Positions 1 through 10,000 of a DNA stretch of 38,826 bases are shown one piece after another. The notes beneath the pieces were generated by a model. It was given only the letters and a program-made list of their open reading frames with translations, did not search any database and was not told the origin of the DNA. Source of the stretch: Acidobacteriota bacterium. Lineage in GTDB: Bacteria > Acidobacteriota > Thermoanaerobaculia > UBA5066. Location of the stretch: NCBI GenBank assembly GCA_022711615.1, contig JAKLER010000006.1:1-38826 (forward strand). The letters run 5' to 3'. Each line of letters starts with the position of its first letter. Position 1 is the first letter of the stretch. The position numbers and the translations under genes are program-made.

Positions 1-84
1 AGGAGCGTAACTGCGGGCATGACCCTCGATCTCGATCCGTCTGGCGAGACGAACAGCCCCGTTCGGGGCAGCTGGAGGTCCGGT

Positions 85-1191
85 ATGGGCAAGCTCTTCA
101 AGGTCCTTCTCGTGCTGATCGTCGTGGGCGGCGTCGTCACCGGCATCTACGCCCTCGCGAGCTCGGGAAAGAAGGACGACGGCGGCCTCAAGATCGTCGT
201 GGCCGAGTCGGGCTCGATCACGGAGAAGGCGCTCGCCGTGGGCCAGATCCAGCCGCGGCAGAAGTTCTCGGTGAAGTCGAAGATCTCCGGCATCGTGAAG
301 AGCTGCCGGGTCGAGGTCGGCGACAGCGTCAAGGCGGGCGACCCGATCCTCGAGATCCAGCCCGACCCGACGCCGCTCGAGGTGACCGAGGTCGACCGCC
401 GGCTCGAGTCGGCGACCGCGTCGTTCGAGCGCGCGAAAGCCGAATACGACCGGGCGAAGGAGCTGAACCGCCAGGGGATCACCCCCCGCTCCGACGTCGA
501 CGTGAAGCGCGAGGCGTTCGAGCTCGCCAAGATCGCCGTCGCGAAGGCCGACCAGGACCGCGAGCTGACCCGGAAGGGGAAGATCACCTCGATCGCCTCC
601 GGCATCGACTCGATCATCCGGGCGCCCGCCGCCGGGACGATCCTGACCCGCGCCGTGAACCCGGGCGACCCGGTCGTCCCGCTCACGTCGTACCAGCCGG
701 GCACCGAGCTCGCGACGATCGCCGACATGGGCGACCTCATCTTCAAGGGGACGGTCGACGAGATCGACGTCGGCAAGCTCCACGTCGGCCTCGTGGCCCG
801 GATCAAGGTCGGCGCCCTCCCGACGGACGTCGTCACGGGCAAGGTCGCGCGGATCGCCCCGCAGGCCCAGCAGAAGGACGGCGCGACGCTCTTCGACGTC
901 GAGATCGAGCTCGACCCCGGCCAGAAGATCGTCCTCCGCGCCGGCTACTCGGCGAACGCCGACCTCATCATCCGGGAGAAGAAGGACGTCGTGACGATCC
1001 CCGAGCGGCTCGTGACGTTCGAGGACGGCGGGAAAAAGGCGTTCGTCGAGCTCCCGGGCAAGGACCCGAAGGCCGAGCCGAAGAAAGTCGAGATCCAGAC
1101 CGGCATCTCCGACGGCCTCAACATCGAGGTGACGTCGGGACTGAAGAAGGGCGACCAGGTCGTCCAGCGGCCGCCGAAGCAGATCAGCTGA
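85..1191 (+). CDS. HlyD/MacA-type efflux periplasmic adaptor subunit
   Basis: Membrane-fusion protein that would link an inner-membrane ABC exporter to the outer membrane. From the chosen start the protein has 368 aa: one N-terminal membrane anchor (about residues 5-25), a first biotinyl/lipoyl-like half (about 63-92, with GDSVKAGDPI), a long alpha-helical hairpin (about 100-165), the second lipoyl half (about 175-200, RAPAAGTIL) and beta-barrel and membrane-proximal domains to the end. The ATG at 85 is preferred because GGAGG lies six bases upstream and the membrane anchor follows directly; an in-frame ATG at 19 (AGGAG at 1-5) would add 22 polar residues. It heads an operon with two permeases and an ATPase, the usual MacAB-like set. 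Substrate unknown. Confidence 0.9.
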   Translation: MGKLFKVLLVLIVVGGVVTGIYALASSGKKDDGGLKIVVAESGSITEKALAVGQIQPRQKFSVKSKISGIVKSCRVEVGDSVKAGDPILEIQPDPTPLEVTEVDRRLESATASFERAKAEYDRAKELNRQGITPRSDVDVKREAFELAKIAVAKADQDRELTRKGKITSIASGIDSIIRAPAAGTILTRAVNPGDPVVPLTSYQPGTELATIADMGDLIFKGTVDEIDVGKLHVGLVARIKVGALPTDVVTGKVARIAPQAQQKDGATLFDVEIELDPGQKIVLRAGYSANADLIIREKKDVVTIPERLVTFEDGGKKAFVELPGKDPKAEPKKVEIQTGISDGLNIEVTSGLKKGDQVVQRPPKQIS

Positions 1192-1204
1192 GCTGACGAT
1201 CCCC

Positions 1205-1230
1205 GGGGGAACCCGCGCCCGGGTTCCCCC
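1205..1230 (+). other. Intercistronic hairpin inside the exporter operon
   Basis: Perfect 11-bp inverted repeat (arms 1205-1215 and 1220-1230, 4-base loop) in the 100-bp gap between the adaptor and the first permease. No run of T follows, so it is not a classic intrinsic terminator. It could lower downstream expression or protect the upstream transcript end. Role inferred only. Confidence 0.5.
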
Positions 1231-1291
1231 AGACCCCCTCCGCGGCCCGGAATCGCGATCCACAGAGGCGAACGACGAGGAAGGACGAACG

Positions 1292-2518
1292 ATGCTCCGC
1301 GACGCGCTCCTGCAGCTCCACCGGGACCTGAAGAGCCAGAAGCTCCGGACGCTCCTGACGGTCTTCGGGCTCGTCTGGGGGACGGTCGCGGTCACGCTCC
1401 TCCTCGCCTTCGGCACCGGGCTGAAGAAGCAGCTCATCAAGACGACGGCCGGCCTCGGCGACCGGATCTGCATCTCCTGGCCCGGGCTGACCTCGATCCC
1501 CTACCAGGGCCTCGGCAAGGGGAGGCGGATCCGGATCACCGACGAGGACCTCCAGTCCGTACGACCGCGCGTCGACGGCCTGAAGCGGATGTCGAGCGAG
1601 TACAGCGACGGCTGGAAGATGGTCTACAACCTCCGGACCTTCCCCGTCGACGTCTCCGGCGTCTCGCCCGAGTTCGGCGACATGCGGAACCTGATCCCGG
1701 TGCCGGGCGGCCGGTTCCTGAACGACCTCGACATGCGGGACCAGCGCCGCGTTGTCTTCCTCGGCAACAAGGTCGCCGAGGACGTCTTCGGGAAGGGGAC
1801 CGACCCGGTGGGGAAGACGGTCCTCTTCAACGGCTCGCCGTTCCTCGTGATCGGCGTCCTGACGGCCAAGCAGCAGGACTCGAGCTACAACAGCCGCGAC
1901 AGCGACCTCTCCTGGATCCCGGGGACGACGTTCCGCGCGCTGACAGGGAGGAAGTACCTCTCGAACTTCGTCTACCAGCCGGCGTCCGCGCTCGAGTCGA
2001 AGGCCGTGACCGAGAGCCTCCGGTCGGCGCTCTCGAGGCGCCTGAAGTTCGACCCCGAGGACAAGGAGGCCTTCTCGGTCTGGGACGTCACGGAGCAGTT
2101 CCAATTCTTCGAGGTCTTCATGCTCGCGTTCACGCTCTTCCTCGGCATCGTCGGCTCTCTGACGCTCGTCGTCGGCGGGATCGGCGTCTCGAACATCATG
2201 AACGTCGTCGTCGACGAGCGGACGAAGGAGATCGGCATCAAGATGGCGCTCGGCGCCAAGTCGGGGGCGATCCTCCGGCAGTTCCTCGTCGAGACCCTCA
2301 TCGTCACGGCGATCGGCGGCCTCGCCGGCTTCGCGATCTCGCTCGGCATCTGCGCCGTCTTCCCCGCGAGCCTCGAGGAGTACGTCGGCCGGCCGGAGGT
2401 CTCTCCCGTCGTCGCGGGGATCACCGTCGGCATCCTCGGCATCATCGGCCTCCTCGCCGGCTGGTTCCCGGCGCGCTCGGCCGCGCGCCTCGACCCGGTC
2501 GTCGCCATGAAGATGTAG
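1292..2518 (+). CDS. MacB/FtsX-family ABC transporter permease (first)
   Basis: Inner-membrane subunit of a MacB-type exporter, 408 aa. It shows the family topology: one membrane helix near the N-terminus (about 20-42), a large periplasmic core domain, then three helices (about 279-304, 331-353 and 373-394). The typical segment after TM2 (KEIGIKMALGAK) is the coupling region that contacts the ATPase. Proteins of this type act by mechanotransmission with the adaptor rather than by carrying substrate through the membrane. The ATPase domain is not fused, unlike E. coli MacB. The ATG follows AGGAAGGA. Eleven bases separate it from the second permease. Confidence 0.92.
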   Translation: MLRDALLQLHRDLKSQKLRTLLTVFGLVWGTVAVTLLLAFGTGLKKQLIKTTAGLGDRICISWPGLTSIPYQGLGKGRRIRITDEDLQSVRPRVDGLKRMSSEYSDGWKMVYNLRTFPVDVSGVSPEFGDMRNLIPVPGGRFLNDLDMRDQRRVVFLGNKVAEDVFGKGTDPVGKTVLFNGSPFLVIGVLTAKQQDSSYNSRDSDLSWIPGTTFRALTGRKYLSNFVYQPASALESKAVTESLRSALSRRLKFDPEDKEAFSVWDVTEQFQFFEVFMLAFTLFLGIVGSLTLVVGGIGVSNIMNVVVDERTKEIGIKMALGAKSGAILRQFLVETLIVTAIGGLAGFAISLGICAVFPASLEEYVGRPEVSPVVAGITVGILGIIGLLAGWFPARSAARLDPVVAMKM

Positions 2519-2529
2519 GGAGGCGGGCC

Positions 2530-3774
2530 GTGAAAGTCATCTTCCACCTTTTCCTCCAGTCCGCCACGCTCGGGCGCAAGCGCGCGTTCCTGACGATCGC
2601 CGCGATCGCCTGGGGGACCGTCGCGATCCTCCTTCTCCTCGCGTTCGGCGAGGGGCTGAAGCGGCAGCTCGGGTCGAACGCGCGCGCGATGGGCGAGAAC
2701 ATCGGCGTGATGTGGATGAGCGAGACGACGAAGGCCTGGAAGGGGATGAACCCCGGCCGGCCGATCCGCGTCCGCATTGACGACCTTCCGGTCCTGAAGT
2801 CGCGGCTCCCCGAGCTCGAAGACCTCATCGGCGAGGCGATCTTCTGGCGAACGAACCTGACCTCCGGCCGGAAGACCGTCGCCGGACGCGTGAAGGGCGT
2901 CAGCGTCGCGTACGGCGAGGCCCGAAAGCAGTACCCCGTCGAGGGGGGGCGGTTCCTCTCGCCGCTCGACGAGGCCGAGCGGCGCCGCGTCATCTTCCTC
3001 GGCAACGAGCTGGCCGAGGACCTCTTCGGCAAGGAGGACCCGGTCGGGAAGACGATGCTCGTGGCCGGCGCGCCCTTCACGGTGGTCGGCGTGATGCAGA
3101 AGAAGACGCAGATGGGCGCCTACGCCGGGATGGACAAGGACCACTCCATCATCCCGATCTCCACCTGGAAGGCGCTCTTCGGCCGGCCGACGGTGAACAA
3201 CCTCGTCCTCAGGGTGAGCGACCCGGCGAAGATGAAGGACGCGATCGCGCGGACCCGCGAGGTCATCGCGGCCAAGTACGGCTTCGACCCGGCGGACGAG
3301 CGCGCCCTGCCGACCTGGGACACCGTCGAGTCGCAGAAGACGACGCGGAACATGACCGTCGGGATCCAGATCTTCCTCGGGATCATCGGCGCCCTCACGC
3401 TCCTGATCGGTGGCGTCGGCGTCGCGAACATCATGTACGCGGTCGTCAAGGAGCGGACGCGCGAGATCGGCGTGAAGATGGCCCTCGGCGCGAAGGCGGG
3501 CTGGATCACCGGCCCGTTCGTCCTCGAGGGGCTCTCGTACACCCTCGTCGGCGGCGCGGCCGGGATGCTCATCGCGACGCTGATGATCCTCGGGATGAGC
3601 TTCATCCCGACCGAGGGGAATCAGGTCATGGAGTTCCTCGGCACGCCGAAGCTCTCTCCCGCGATCGGCGCCGCCACCGCCTCGATCCTCGGCGTCATCG
3701 GCCTCCTCGCCGGCTACTTCCCGGCGCGGCGGGCCGCCGCCATCGACCCCGCTTCCACCCTCCGTTACGAGTAG
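2530..3774 (+). CDS. MacB/FtsX-family ABC transporter permease (second)
   Basis: Second permease of the same exporter, 414 aa, a paralogue of the gene just upstream with the same plan: TM1 about 20-39, periplasmic core, then three helices (about 278-302, 329-352 and 378-400) and the coupling segment REIGVKMALGAK. Two different permease genes beside one ATPase suggest a heterodimeric membrane unit. Start is GTG at 2530, supported by GGAGG at 2519-2523 just after the stop of the upstream gene. Nine bases separate it from the ATPase gene. Confidence 0.92.
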   Translation: MKVIFHLFLQSATLGRKRAFLTIAAIAWGTVAILLLLAFGEGLKRQLGSNARAMGENIGVMWMSETTKAWKGMNPGRPIRVRIDDLPVLKSRLPELEDLIGEAIFWRTNLTSGRKTVAGRVKGVSVAYGEARKQYPVEGGRFLSPLDEAERRRVIFLGNELAEDLFGKEDPVGKTMLVAGAPFTVVGVMQKKTQMGAYAGMDKDHSIIPISTWKALFGRPTVNNLVLRVSDPAKMKDAIARTREVIAAKYGFDPADERALPTWDTVESQKTTRNMTVGIQIFLGIIGALTLLIGGVGVANIMYAVVKERTREIGVKMALGAKAGWITGPFVLEGLSYTLVGGAAGMLIATLMILGMSFIPTEGNQVMEFLGTPKLSPAIGAATASILGVIGLLAGYFPARRAAAIDPASTLRYE

Positions 3775-3783
3775 GAGCCCGTC

Positions 3784-4515
3784 ATGTCGAGCCGACCCGA
3801 GAAGAACCCCCTCCCGACCGGACGCGCCATCATCGAGATGGACGGGATCCGGAAGGTCTACGACACCGGAAAGGTGAAGGTCGAGGCCCTGAAGGGCGTC
3901 GACCTGAGGATCGAGAAAGGGGAGTTCGTCGCGATCGTCGGCCCTTCGGGCTCCGGCAAGTCGACGCTCATGAACCTCCTCGGCTGCCTCGACACGCCTT
4001 CGGGCGGCGACTACTTCATCGGCGGCGAGAAGGTCGCGGGGCTGACGCGCGACGCCCTGGCCGAGGTCCGGAACCGACGCGTCGGGTTCGTCTTCCAGGC
4101 GTTCAACCTGCTGCCGCAGATCAGCGCCTTCGAGAACGTCGAGATGCCGCTCGTCTTCGGGGGCGTGCCGCCGAAGGTCCGCCGCGCGAAAGCAGCCGAG
4201 CTCCTCGGGAAGGTCGGCCTCGGCGACCGGATGGACCACAAGCCGACGGAGCTCTCGGGCGGCCAGATGCAGCGCGTCGCCATCGCCCGCGCCCTCGCGA
4301 TGGACCCCGACATCGTCCTCGCCGACGAGCCGACCGGCAACCTCGACACGACCTCGGGGACCGACATAATGGGCGTCTTCCTCGACCTCTGGAAGCAGGG
4401 CTCGACGCTCGTCGTCATCACGCACGACATGGTGCTCGCCCGCCGCGCGAGCCGGATCGTCGAGATCCGCGACGGCCGGATCGTCAGCGACCGGGCCGCG
4501 GAGCAGGCGGCGTAG
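3784..4515 (+). CDS. MacB/LolD-type ABC transporter ATP-binding protein
   Basis: Nucleotide-binding subunit of the exporter, 243 aa. Visible motifs in order: Walker A GPSGSGKS (about 54-61), Q-loop in FVFQAFN (about 101-107), signature LSGGQ (about 157-161), Walker B ending in LADEPTG (about 177-184) and the H-loop VITHD (about 211-215), so it should be an active ATPase. Length and motif spacing match the LolD/MacB/FtsE class. Its last 216 bases are repeated at 28171-28386 and its middle part resembles 30892-31030, so this chromosome has carried related copies. It is the last gene before the defence island. Confidence 0.95.
   Translation: MSSRPEKNPLPTGRAIIEMDGIRKVYDTGKVKVEALKGVDLRIEKGEFVAIVGPSGSGKSTLMNLLGCLDTPSGGDYFIGGEKVAGLTRDALAEVRNRRVGFVFQAFNLLPQISAFENVEMPLVFGGVPPKVRRAKAAELLGKVGLGDRMDHKPTELSGGQMQRVAIARALAMDPDIVLADEPTGNLDTTSGTDIMGVFLDLWKQGSTLVVITHDMVLARRASRIVEIRDGRIVSDRAAEQAA
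4300..4515 (+). repeat. Left copy of 216-bp direct repeat flanking the island
   Basis: The last 72 codons (with stop) of the intact ABC ATPase gene. Aligned base by base with 28171-28386 there are 15 mismatches and no gaps (about 93 percent identity); similarity stops right after both stop codons. Most mismatches are synonymous. Confidence 0.9.
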
Positions 4516-4592
4516 GCCAGGGAGCCCCGGTATCCGAACCGCGGTCCCTGAATGGCAGGGGCTCGTGTAGCCTCCCCACGCGGAGGCGAGCG

Positions 4593-7079
4593 ATGGCGGA
4601 TCGGAGGCGGGGGACAGGGGAGAGCCGGTCCGGAGCCCGGCGGACGGCGAGCGCCGCCGCGCGGGGAGCCGCGTCGCCGCCGAGAGTCTCCCGCCACGTG
4701 CGCCCCGACGGGATGTCGGTCGAGGAATGGCAGCGCACCCTGCGCCGGCAGTATGGGACCTCGCAGCCGTTCGTCCTGAAGAGGGTCGGGAAGGAGAAGG
4801 TCTTCTCCGACTTCCTCGTCACAAACCCGGCGAGCCGGAGGACCTGGCGGGTCGCGATCCGCGGCGAGGAGCCGGGCGTCAGCTTCTGCTCGTGCCCCGA
4901 CTTCGCCACGAACCTCCTCGGCACGTGCAAGCACGTGGAGTTCGTCCTCGCCGCGCTCCGAAGGCGGCGGGGCGCGGCGCGCCTCCTCCGCGAGGGGTTT
5001 CGTCCCGCCTGGAGCAGTGTCTCGCTCGTCCACGGCTCCCGGCGTCGGCTGAGGCTCCGGCTCGCCGACGGCGCGCCGCGCGGCCTCCGGAAGGTCGCGG
5101 TGAGCCTCGTCGACCCGGACGGCTTCATCCGCGACGAAGCGTACGGGCGCCTCGAGGCGCTCGAGAGAGCCGCCCGGCGTGCCGGGCACGAGCTGAGGGT
5201 CTACGACGACGCGGCCCAGTTCGCGCGCACGGTCCTCGAGGGCGAGGAGCGGCGCCGCCGGCTCGACATGGCCTTCCCGGCGGGCGCCGCGAGCCCCGCC
5301 TTCGACGGGCTCCTGAAGACGCCGCTGCCGGGCTACCAGCGCGAGGGGGCGCTCTTCGCCTGCCGCGCGGGGCGGGCGATCCTCGCCGACGAGATGGGCC
5401 TCGGCAAGACGGTGCAGGCGATCGCCGCCGCCGAGATCGCCGCCCGGTGGCTCGGCGTCGAGCGCGTCCTCGTCGTCTGCCCGGCCTCGCTCAAGCACCA
5501 GTGGCAGGACGAGGTCGAGCGCTTCTCCACGCGGCCGGTCGCCGTGGTCGGCGGCGGGCGGAAGGCGCGCGAGGCGGCCTGGAGCGCCCCGGGCTTCCTG
5601 AAGGTCACGGGCTACGACGCGATCCACCGGGACCTCGACGCCATCGCCCGGTGGGCGCCGCAGCTCGTCGTCCTCGACGAGGCGCAGCGGATCAAGAACT
5701 GGGCGACGCGCGTCGCCGTGGCCGTCAAGCGGATCGAGTCGCCGCTCGCGCTCGTCCTGACGGGGACGCCGCTCGAGAACCGGCTCGAGGAGCTGATCTC
5801 GATCGTCCAGTTCGTCGACCAGCACCGGCTCGGGCCGACGTGGCGGGTGCTCCACGACCACCAGGTCGTCGACGAGGGCTCGACGCGGGTCGTGGGGTAC
5901 CGCGACCTCGACCGCCTCGGCGAGAGCCTCGCGCCGGTCCTCCTCCGGAGGCGGAAGTCCGAGGTCCTCGCGCAGCTCCCCGAGCGGAGCGTCAAGAGGC
6001 TCTTCCTGCCGCTCACCGAGGCCCAGCGGGAGCTGCACGAGGAGAACGCCGAGGCCGTCGCGAAGCTCGTCGCGAAGTGGCGGCGGCACCGGTTCCTCTC
6101 CGACGCCGACCAGAAGCGCCTCCGGATCGCGCTCCAGGCGATGCGGATGGCCTGCGACGACGCCTACCTCCTCGACGGGAAGACCCGGAGCGGCCGGAAG
6201 GCCGCCGAGGTCGACGCCCTCCTCGGCGACCTCCTCGCGTCGGAGGGGACGAAGGTCGTCGTCTTCAGCCAGTGGGTGCGGATGCACGAGCTCCTCATCG
6301 AGCGGCTCGAGGCCGCGGGGCGCGGCTTCGCCTTCCTCCACGGCGGCGTCCCGTCGGGCGACCGCGGCGCCCTCGTGAGGCGGTTCCGGACCGACCCGCA
6401 CTGCCGGGTCTTCCTCTCGACCGACGCCGGGGGGACCGGCCTCAACCTTCAGGCCGCCTCGGCCGTCGTCAACGTCGACCTCCCCTGGAACCCCGCCGTC
6501 CTCGAGCAGCGGATCGGGCGGGTCCACAGGCTGGGGCAGAGCCGCCCGGTCCAGGTCTTCGACCTCGTGGCGGAGGACTCGATCGAACAGAGGATGCTCG
6601 GACTTCTCGGCTTCAAGCGGGCGCTCTTCGCGGGCGTCCTCGACGGGGGAGAGAAGGAGGTCCGCCTCGGCGGGTCGCGCCTCGCGCGTTTCCTCGAGGC
6701 CGTCGGCGAGGTCGCGGAGCCGCTGCCCGGCGGCGACCCCGGGAACGAGCGGCCCGGCAAGCCGGCGCCGTCGTCGGAAGACGCCGCGGGGGAGGCGTCG
6801 GCAGGCGGCGCGACCGGAGCCTCCCCGGTCCCGCTCCCGGCCGCCGCACCGACGGCGCTTCCCCCGCGCGCGGACGTCGCGTCGCTCCTGCGCGCCGGCG
6901 CCACCCTCCTCGGGCAGCTCGCGGCCGCCGCGGAGGCGGCCTCGTCCGGCGCGCCCGGGGGCGGGCTTCAGATAGAGAACGACCCGGCGACCGGCCGTTC
7001 GGTCCTCCGACTCGAGCTCGCGGACGCCGAGGCCTTCCTCGGCGCTCTCGCCTCTCTCGCGGGGGGCCGGACCGCGTGA
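4593..7079 (+). CDS. SWIM zinc-finger SNF2-family DNA-dependent ATPase
   Basis: 828-aa Swi2/Snf2 superfamily 2 protein, expected to translocate on or remodel DNA using ATP. A SWIM finger sits near the N-terminus (CSCPDF...GTCKH, about 97-117). The first RecA-like lobe has Walker A DEMGLGKT (about 265-272) and a Walker B written LDEAQ instead of DEAH (about 361-365). The second lobe carries TDAGGTGLNLQ and the arginine-finger motif QRIGRVHRLGQ (about 575-665). The last 150 residues are low-complexity, Gly/Ala/Pro-rich. The ATG at 4593 has GGAGG six bases upstream. The stop overlaps the start of the DrmD-like gene (GTGA), so the two are co-translated. It opens the island operon and starts 77 bases after the exporter ATPase. 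Confidence 0.88.
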   Translation: MADRRRGTGESRSGARRTASAAARGAASPPRVSRHVRPDGMSVEEWQRTLRRQYGTSQPFVLKRVGKEKVFSDFLVTNPASRRTWRVAIRGEEPGVSFCSCPDFATNLLGTCKHVEFVLAALRRRRGAARLLREGFRPAWSSVSLVHGSRRRLRLRLADGAPRGLRKVAVSLVDPDGFIRDEAYGRLEALERAARRAGHELRVYDDAAQFARTVLEGEERRRRLDMAFPAGAASPAFDGLLKTPLPGYQREGALFACRAGRAILADEMGLGKTVQAIAAAEIAARWLGVERVLVVCPASLKHQWQDEVERFSTRPVAVVGGGRKAREAAWSAPGFLKVTGYDAIHRDLDAIARWAPQLVVLDEAQRIKNWATRVAVAVKRIESPLALVLTGTPLENRLEELISIVQFVDQHRLGPTWRVLHDHQVVDEGSTRVVGYRDLDRLGESLAPVLLRRRKSEVLAQLPERSVKRLFLPLTEAQRELHEENAEAVAKLVAKWRRHRFLSDADQKRLRIALQAMRMACDDAYLLDGKTRSGRKAAEVDALLGDLLASEGTKVVVFSQWVRMHELLIERLEAAGRGFAFLHGGVPSGDRGALVRRFRTDPHCRVFLSTDAGGTGLNLQAASAVVNVDLPWNPAVLEQRIGRVHRLGQSRPVQVFDLVAEDSIEQRMLGLLGFKRALFAGVLDGGEKEVRLGGSRLARFLEAVGEVAEPLPGGDPGNERPGKPAPSSEDAAGEASAGGATGASPVPLPAAAPTALPPRADVASLLRAGATLLGQLAAAAEAASSGAPGGGLQIENDPATGRSVLRLELADAEAFLGALASLAGGRTA

Positions 7080-10000
7080 GCTCGTCCGTCGCACCGGACC
7101 TCCCCCGCGTCGGGATGCTCGCGACGGTCCGCAACCGTCGCGGCGTCGTCAGCGCGGTCGAGCCGTTCGGATCGGGTGCGAAGGAAGGGCTCCTCCATCT
7201 CGTCACGCTCGAATGGGCCGACGCCGGCGGGAACACCGAGGAGACCGTCGTCTGGGAGCGGGAGCCGTTCGCGCGGCTCCTCGAGCCGAAGGCGCTTCCC
7301 GACGTCGAGGGAGAGCCGGCGATGCGGCCCGACGACTTCGACGCCCTCGTCCGCTCCGCGCGCTGGACGGCGATGCGGCCGTTCCTCGACCCGGACGGCG
7401 GCGAAGGGCCGCTCTCGCGCCTCCCCGTCTCGGCCCCGTTCCACGGCGCGCTCCAGCCCGAGGACTACCAGCTCGTCCCGCTCCTGAAGGCGCTCCGGAT
7501 GCCCCGCATCGCCCTCCTCGTGGCCGACGACGTCGGCCTCGGCAAGACGATCGAGGCGGGGCTCATCCTCACCGAGCTGATCCTCCGCCGCCGCGCGCGC
7601 CGCATCCTGATCCTCTGCCCGGCCTCGCTGAAGTCCCAGTGGCGCGGCGAGCTCCTCGACCGCTTCTCGCTCCGATTCGAGGAAGTGGACCGGCGTGCGA
7701 CGGAGCTCCTCCGCCGCGAGCTCGGCCCCGACGCGAACCCCTTTCGCGTCCACCAGCGCGTCGTCGCCTCGTACGACTACGTCAAGCAGCCCGACGTCCT
7801 CGCCGAGCTGACGAGCGCGGTCGCGCCTTCGGCCTCCCATCTCCCGTGGGACCTCTTCGTCGTCGACGAGGCGCACAACCTCGCGCCCGGCCCGGTGGGG
7901 GAGGAGAGCGAGCTTTCCCGGATGCTCGGAGGCCTCGTTCCCCTCTTCGAGCACCGCCTCTTCCTCACGGCGACGCCGCACAACGGCTTCACCCGCTCCT
8001 TCTCGGGCCTTCTCGAGCGCCTCGACCCGGTCCGCTTCACCCGGCGCGACGAGCTGACCCCGGCCGAGGAGGCGCGCGTCGAGGACGTCCTCGTCCGCCG
8101 GCTCAAGCGCGAGATCAACGAGCGGACCAATCCGCCCCGCTTCTCCGAGCGGTTCCTCCAGCCCCTCCCGATCCGCCTCTCGCGCGAGGAGGCGGCCCTC
8201 TCCGAGGCGTTCCGCAGCTTTCGCGCCGCCCTCCACTCGGCCGTGGCCTCGGCCTCGCGGGCCGACCAGCGGGCGGGCTCGTTCGCGGCGGAGGTCCTCG
8301 GCAAGAGGCTCCTTTCGGGTCCGGTCCCGTTCGCCGACTCCTGGTGGCGGACGGTCGAGGGCCTCGCCGAGACGACGCCGGCCGACGCGGCCGAGGTCCG
8401 CGCTGCCGAGCGGGCGGCGGGCGAGGAGACCCCGAACGACGCCGAGGCCGAGGCGCGGCTCGCCCACGCGGCCCGAACGATCGGCGCTTGGCTCCTGCCG
8501 CTGGGCGAGAAGCTCGGCGCCGAGATCGACGCCGTCGGCCGCGCGCTCGAAGCGCTGGGGCTTCCCGCCGGCGGCGGCACGCCCGCGTCGCGCCGACCGC
8601 GACGCGACGCGCGCTTCGACGCGCTCCTCGCCCTCGTCCGCGAGCGCCTCCTCGAGAACGGTCGATTTCGCGACGACGAGCGGCTCGTCGTCTTCACCGA
8701 GTACCGGACGACGCTCGACTCCCTCGCCGCGCGCCTCGCCGAGGCGTTCCCCGCCCCCGGCGCGCTCCGAATCCTCACGGGCGGGATGCCCGAGGCCGAG
8801 CGCGACGCCATCAAGGCGGCCTTCAACGACCCCGACGACCCCGTCCGGCTCCTCGTCGCGACCGACGCCGCCTCCGAGGGGCTCAACCTCCAGGAGACGG
8901 CCCGCTACCTCCTCCACTACGACGTCCCCTGGAACCCCGCGCGCCTCGAGCAGAGGAACGGGCGCCTCGACCGCTACGGCCAGGCCCGCGACGTCACCGT
9001 CTTCCACTTCGCGTCCGACGAGGACGACGACCTCGGGTTCCTCGCCTACGTCATCGCGAAGGTCGAGTCGATCCGCGAGGACCTCGGCTCGACGGGCGAG
9101 GTCTTCGAGGCGGCGTTCGAGGCGAAGTTCCTCGAGGGGCGCGCGGCCGGCGAGGTGCGCGCTCGCGTCGAGCGCGGCGTCGCCGCCGCCCGCGGCCGGG
9201 CCTCCTACCGCCGCGACGCGCGCTCCCGCGTCGCGGCGAAGGCCGCCGCGGCGGAGCAGGCGGAGGAGGAAGGCCGCGCGCTCGAGGCCCTCGCCCGCGA
9301 GGTCGACCTCGACCCGGAGTCGCTCGCCGCGACGCTCGAGTCGGCCCTCGCCATCGGCTCCGTGCGCCCGCGGCTCGACCCGCCCGACGCGCGCGGGCGG
9401 CGGCGCCTGACGCCTCCGATCCCCGCCTCCTGGTCCGCCCTCGCGGACGACGCCCTTCGCCGCCCCGGCGCGGCCGGATCGCGCGGGGCGCTCCCGGCCC
9501 TCGTCTTCGACCCGAGCGCGTTCGTCGAGAGGAAGGGCGGGCGGCCGGTCTTCCGGCCCTCGGCCGATGCCGTCCTCCTCCACCTCGGGCACCCGGTTTT
9601 CCAGCGGGTCTTTTCGAGCTGGGCGCGGGCGCGCTTCCCGGGCTCGGGCCTCGCGGCCTCCCGCTGGACCGTCCGGCGAATGCCGGGATCCTCGCTCCCG
9701 GACGGGGCCGAGGCCGTCCTCCTCCTCACCGTCGAGGAGCTCGCCGTCAACGAGCTGCGCGAGGCGTTCCACCACTGGGTGCGGACGCTCGCGTGGCCCG
9801 TCGCGAAGGGGCGCCTCGGCCCGCTTCTCCCGCACTGCCCGGCCCGCGAGTGGCGCGCCGGAGCCAACCTCCCCACGCCGGCCGACGTCGCCGCGGCGCG
9901 CGACCTCGCCGGCCCGCTCCTCGACGACCTGAAAGCGGGCGTCCGCGCGCACGCCGAGGCGCTCGAGCGCGGCCTCTCGTCGGAGGTCTCGCGGCGAGGC

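Noticed and set aside
4522-4564. Seven-base inverted repeat before the SWIM-SNF2 gene
   Set aside because: Short arms with a 29-base loop are expected by chance in such GC-rich sequence.
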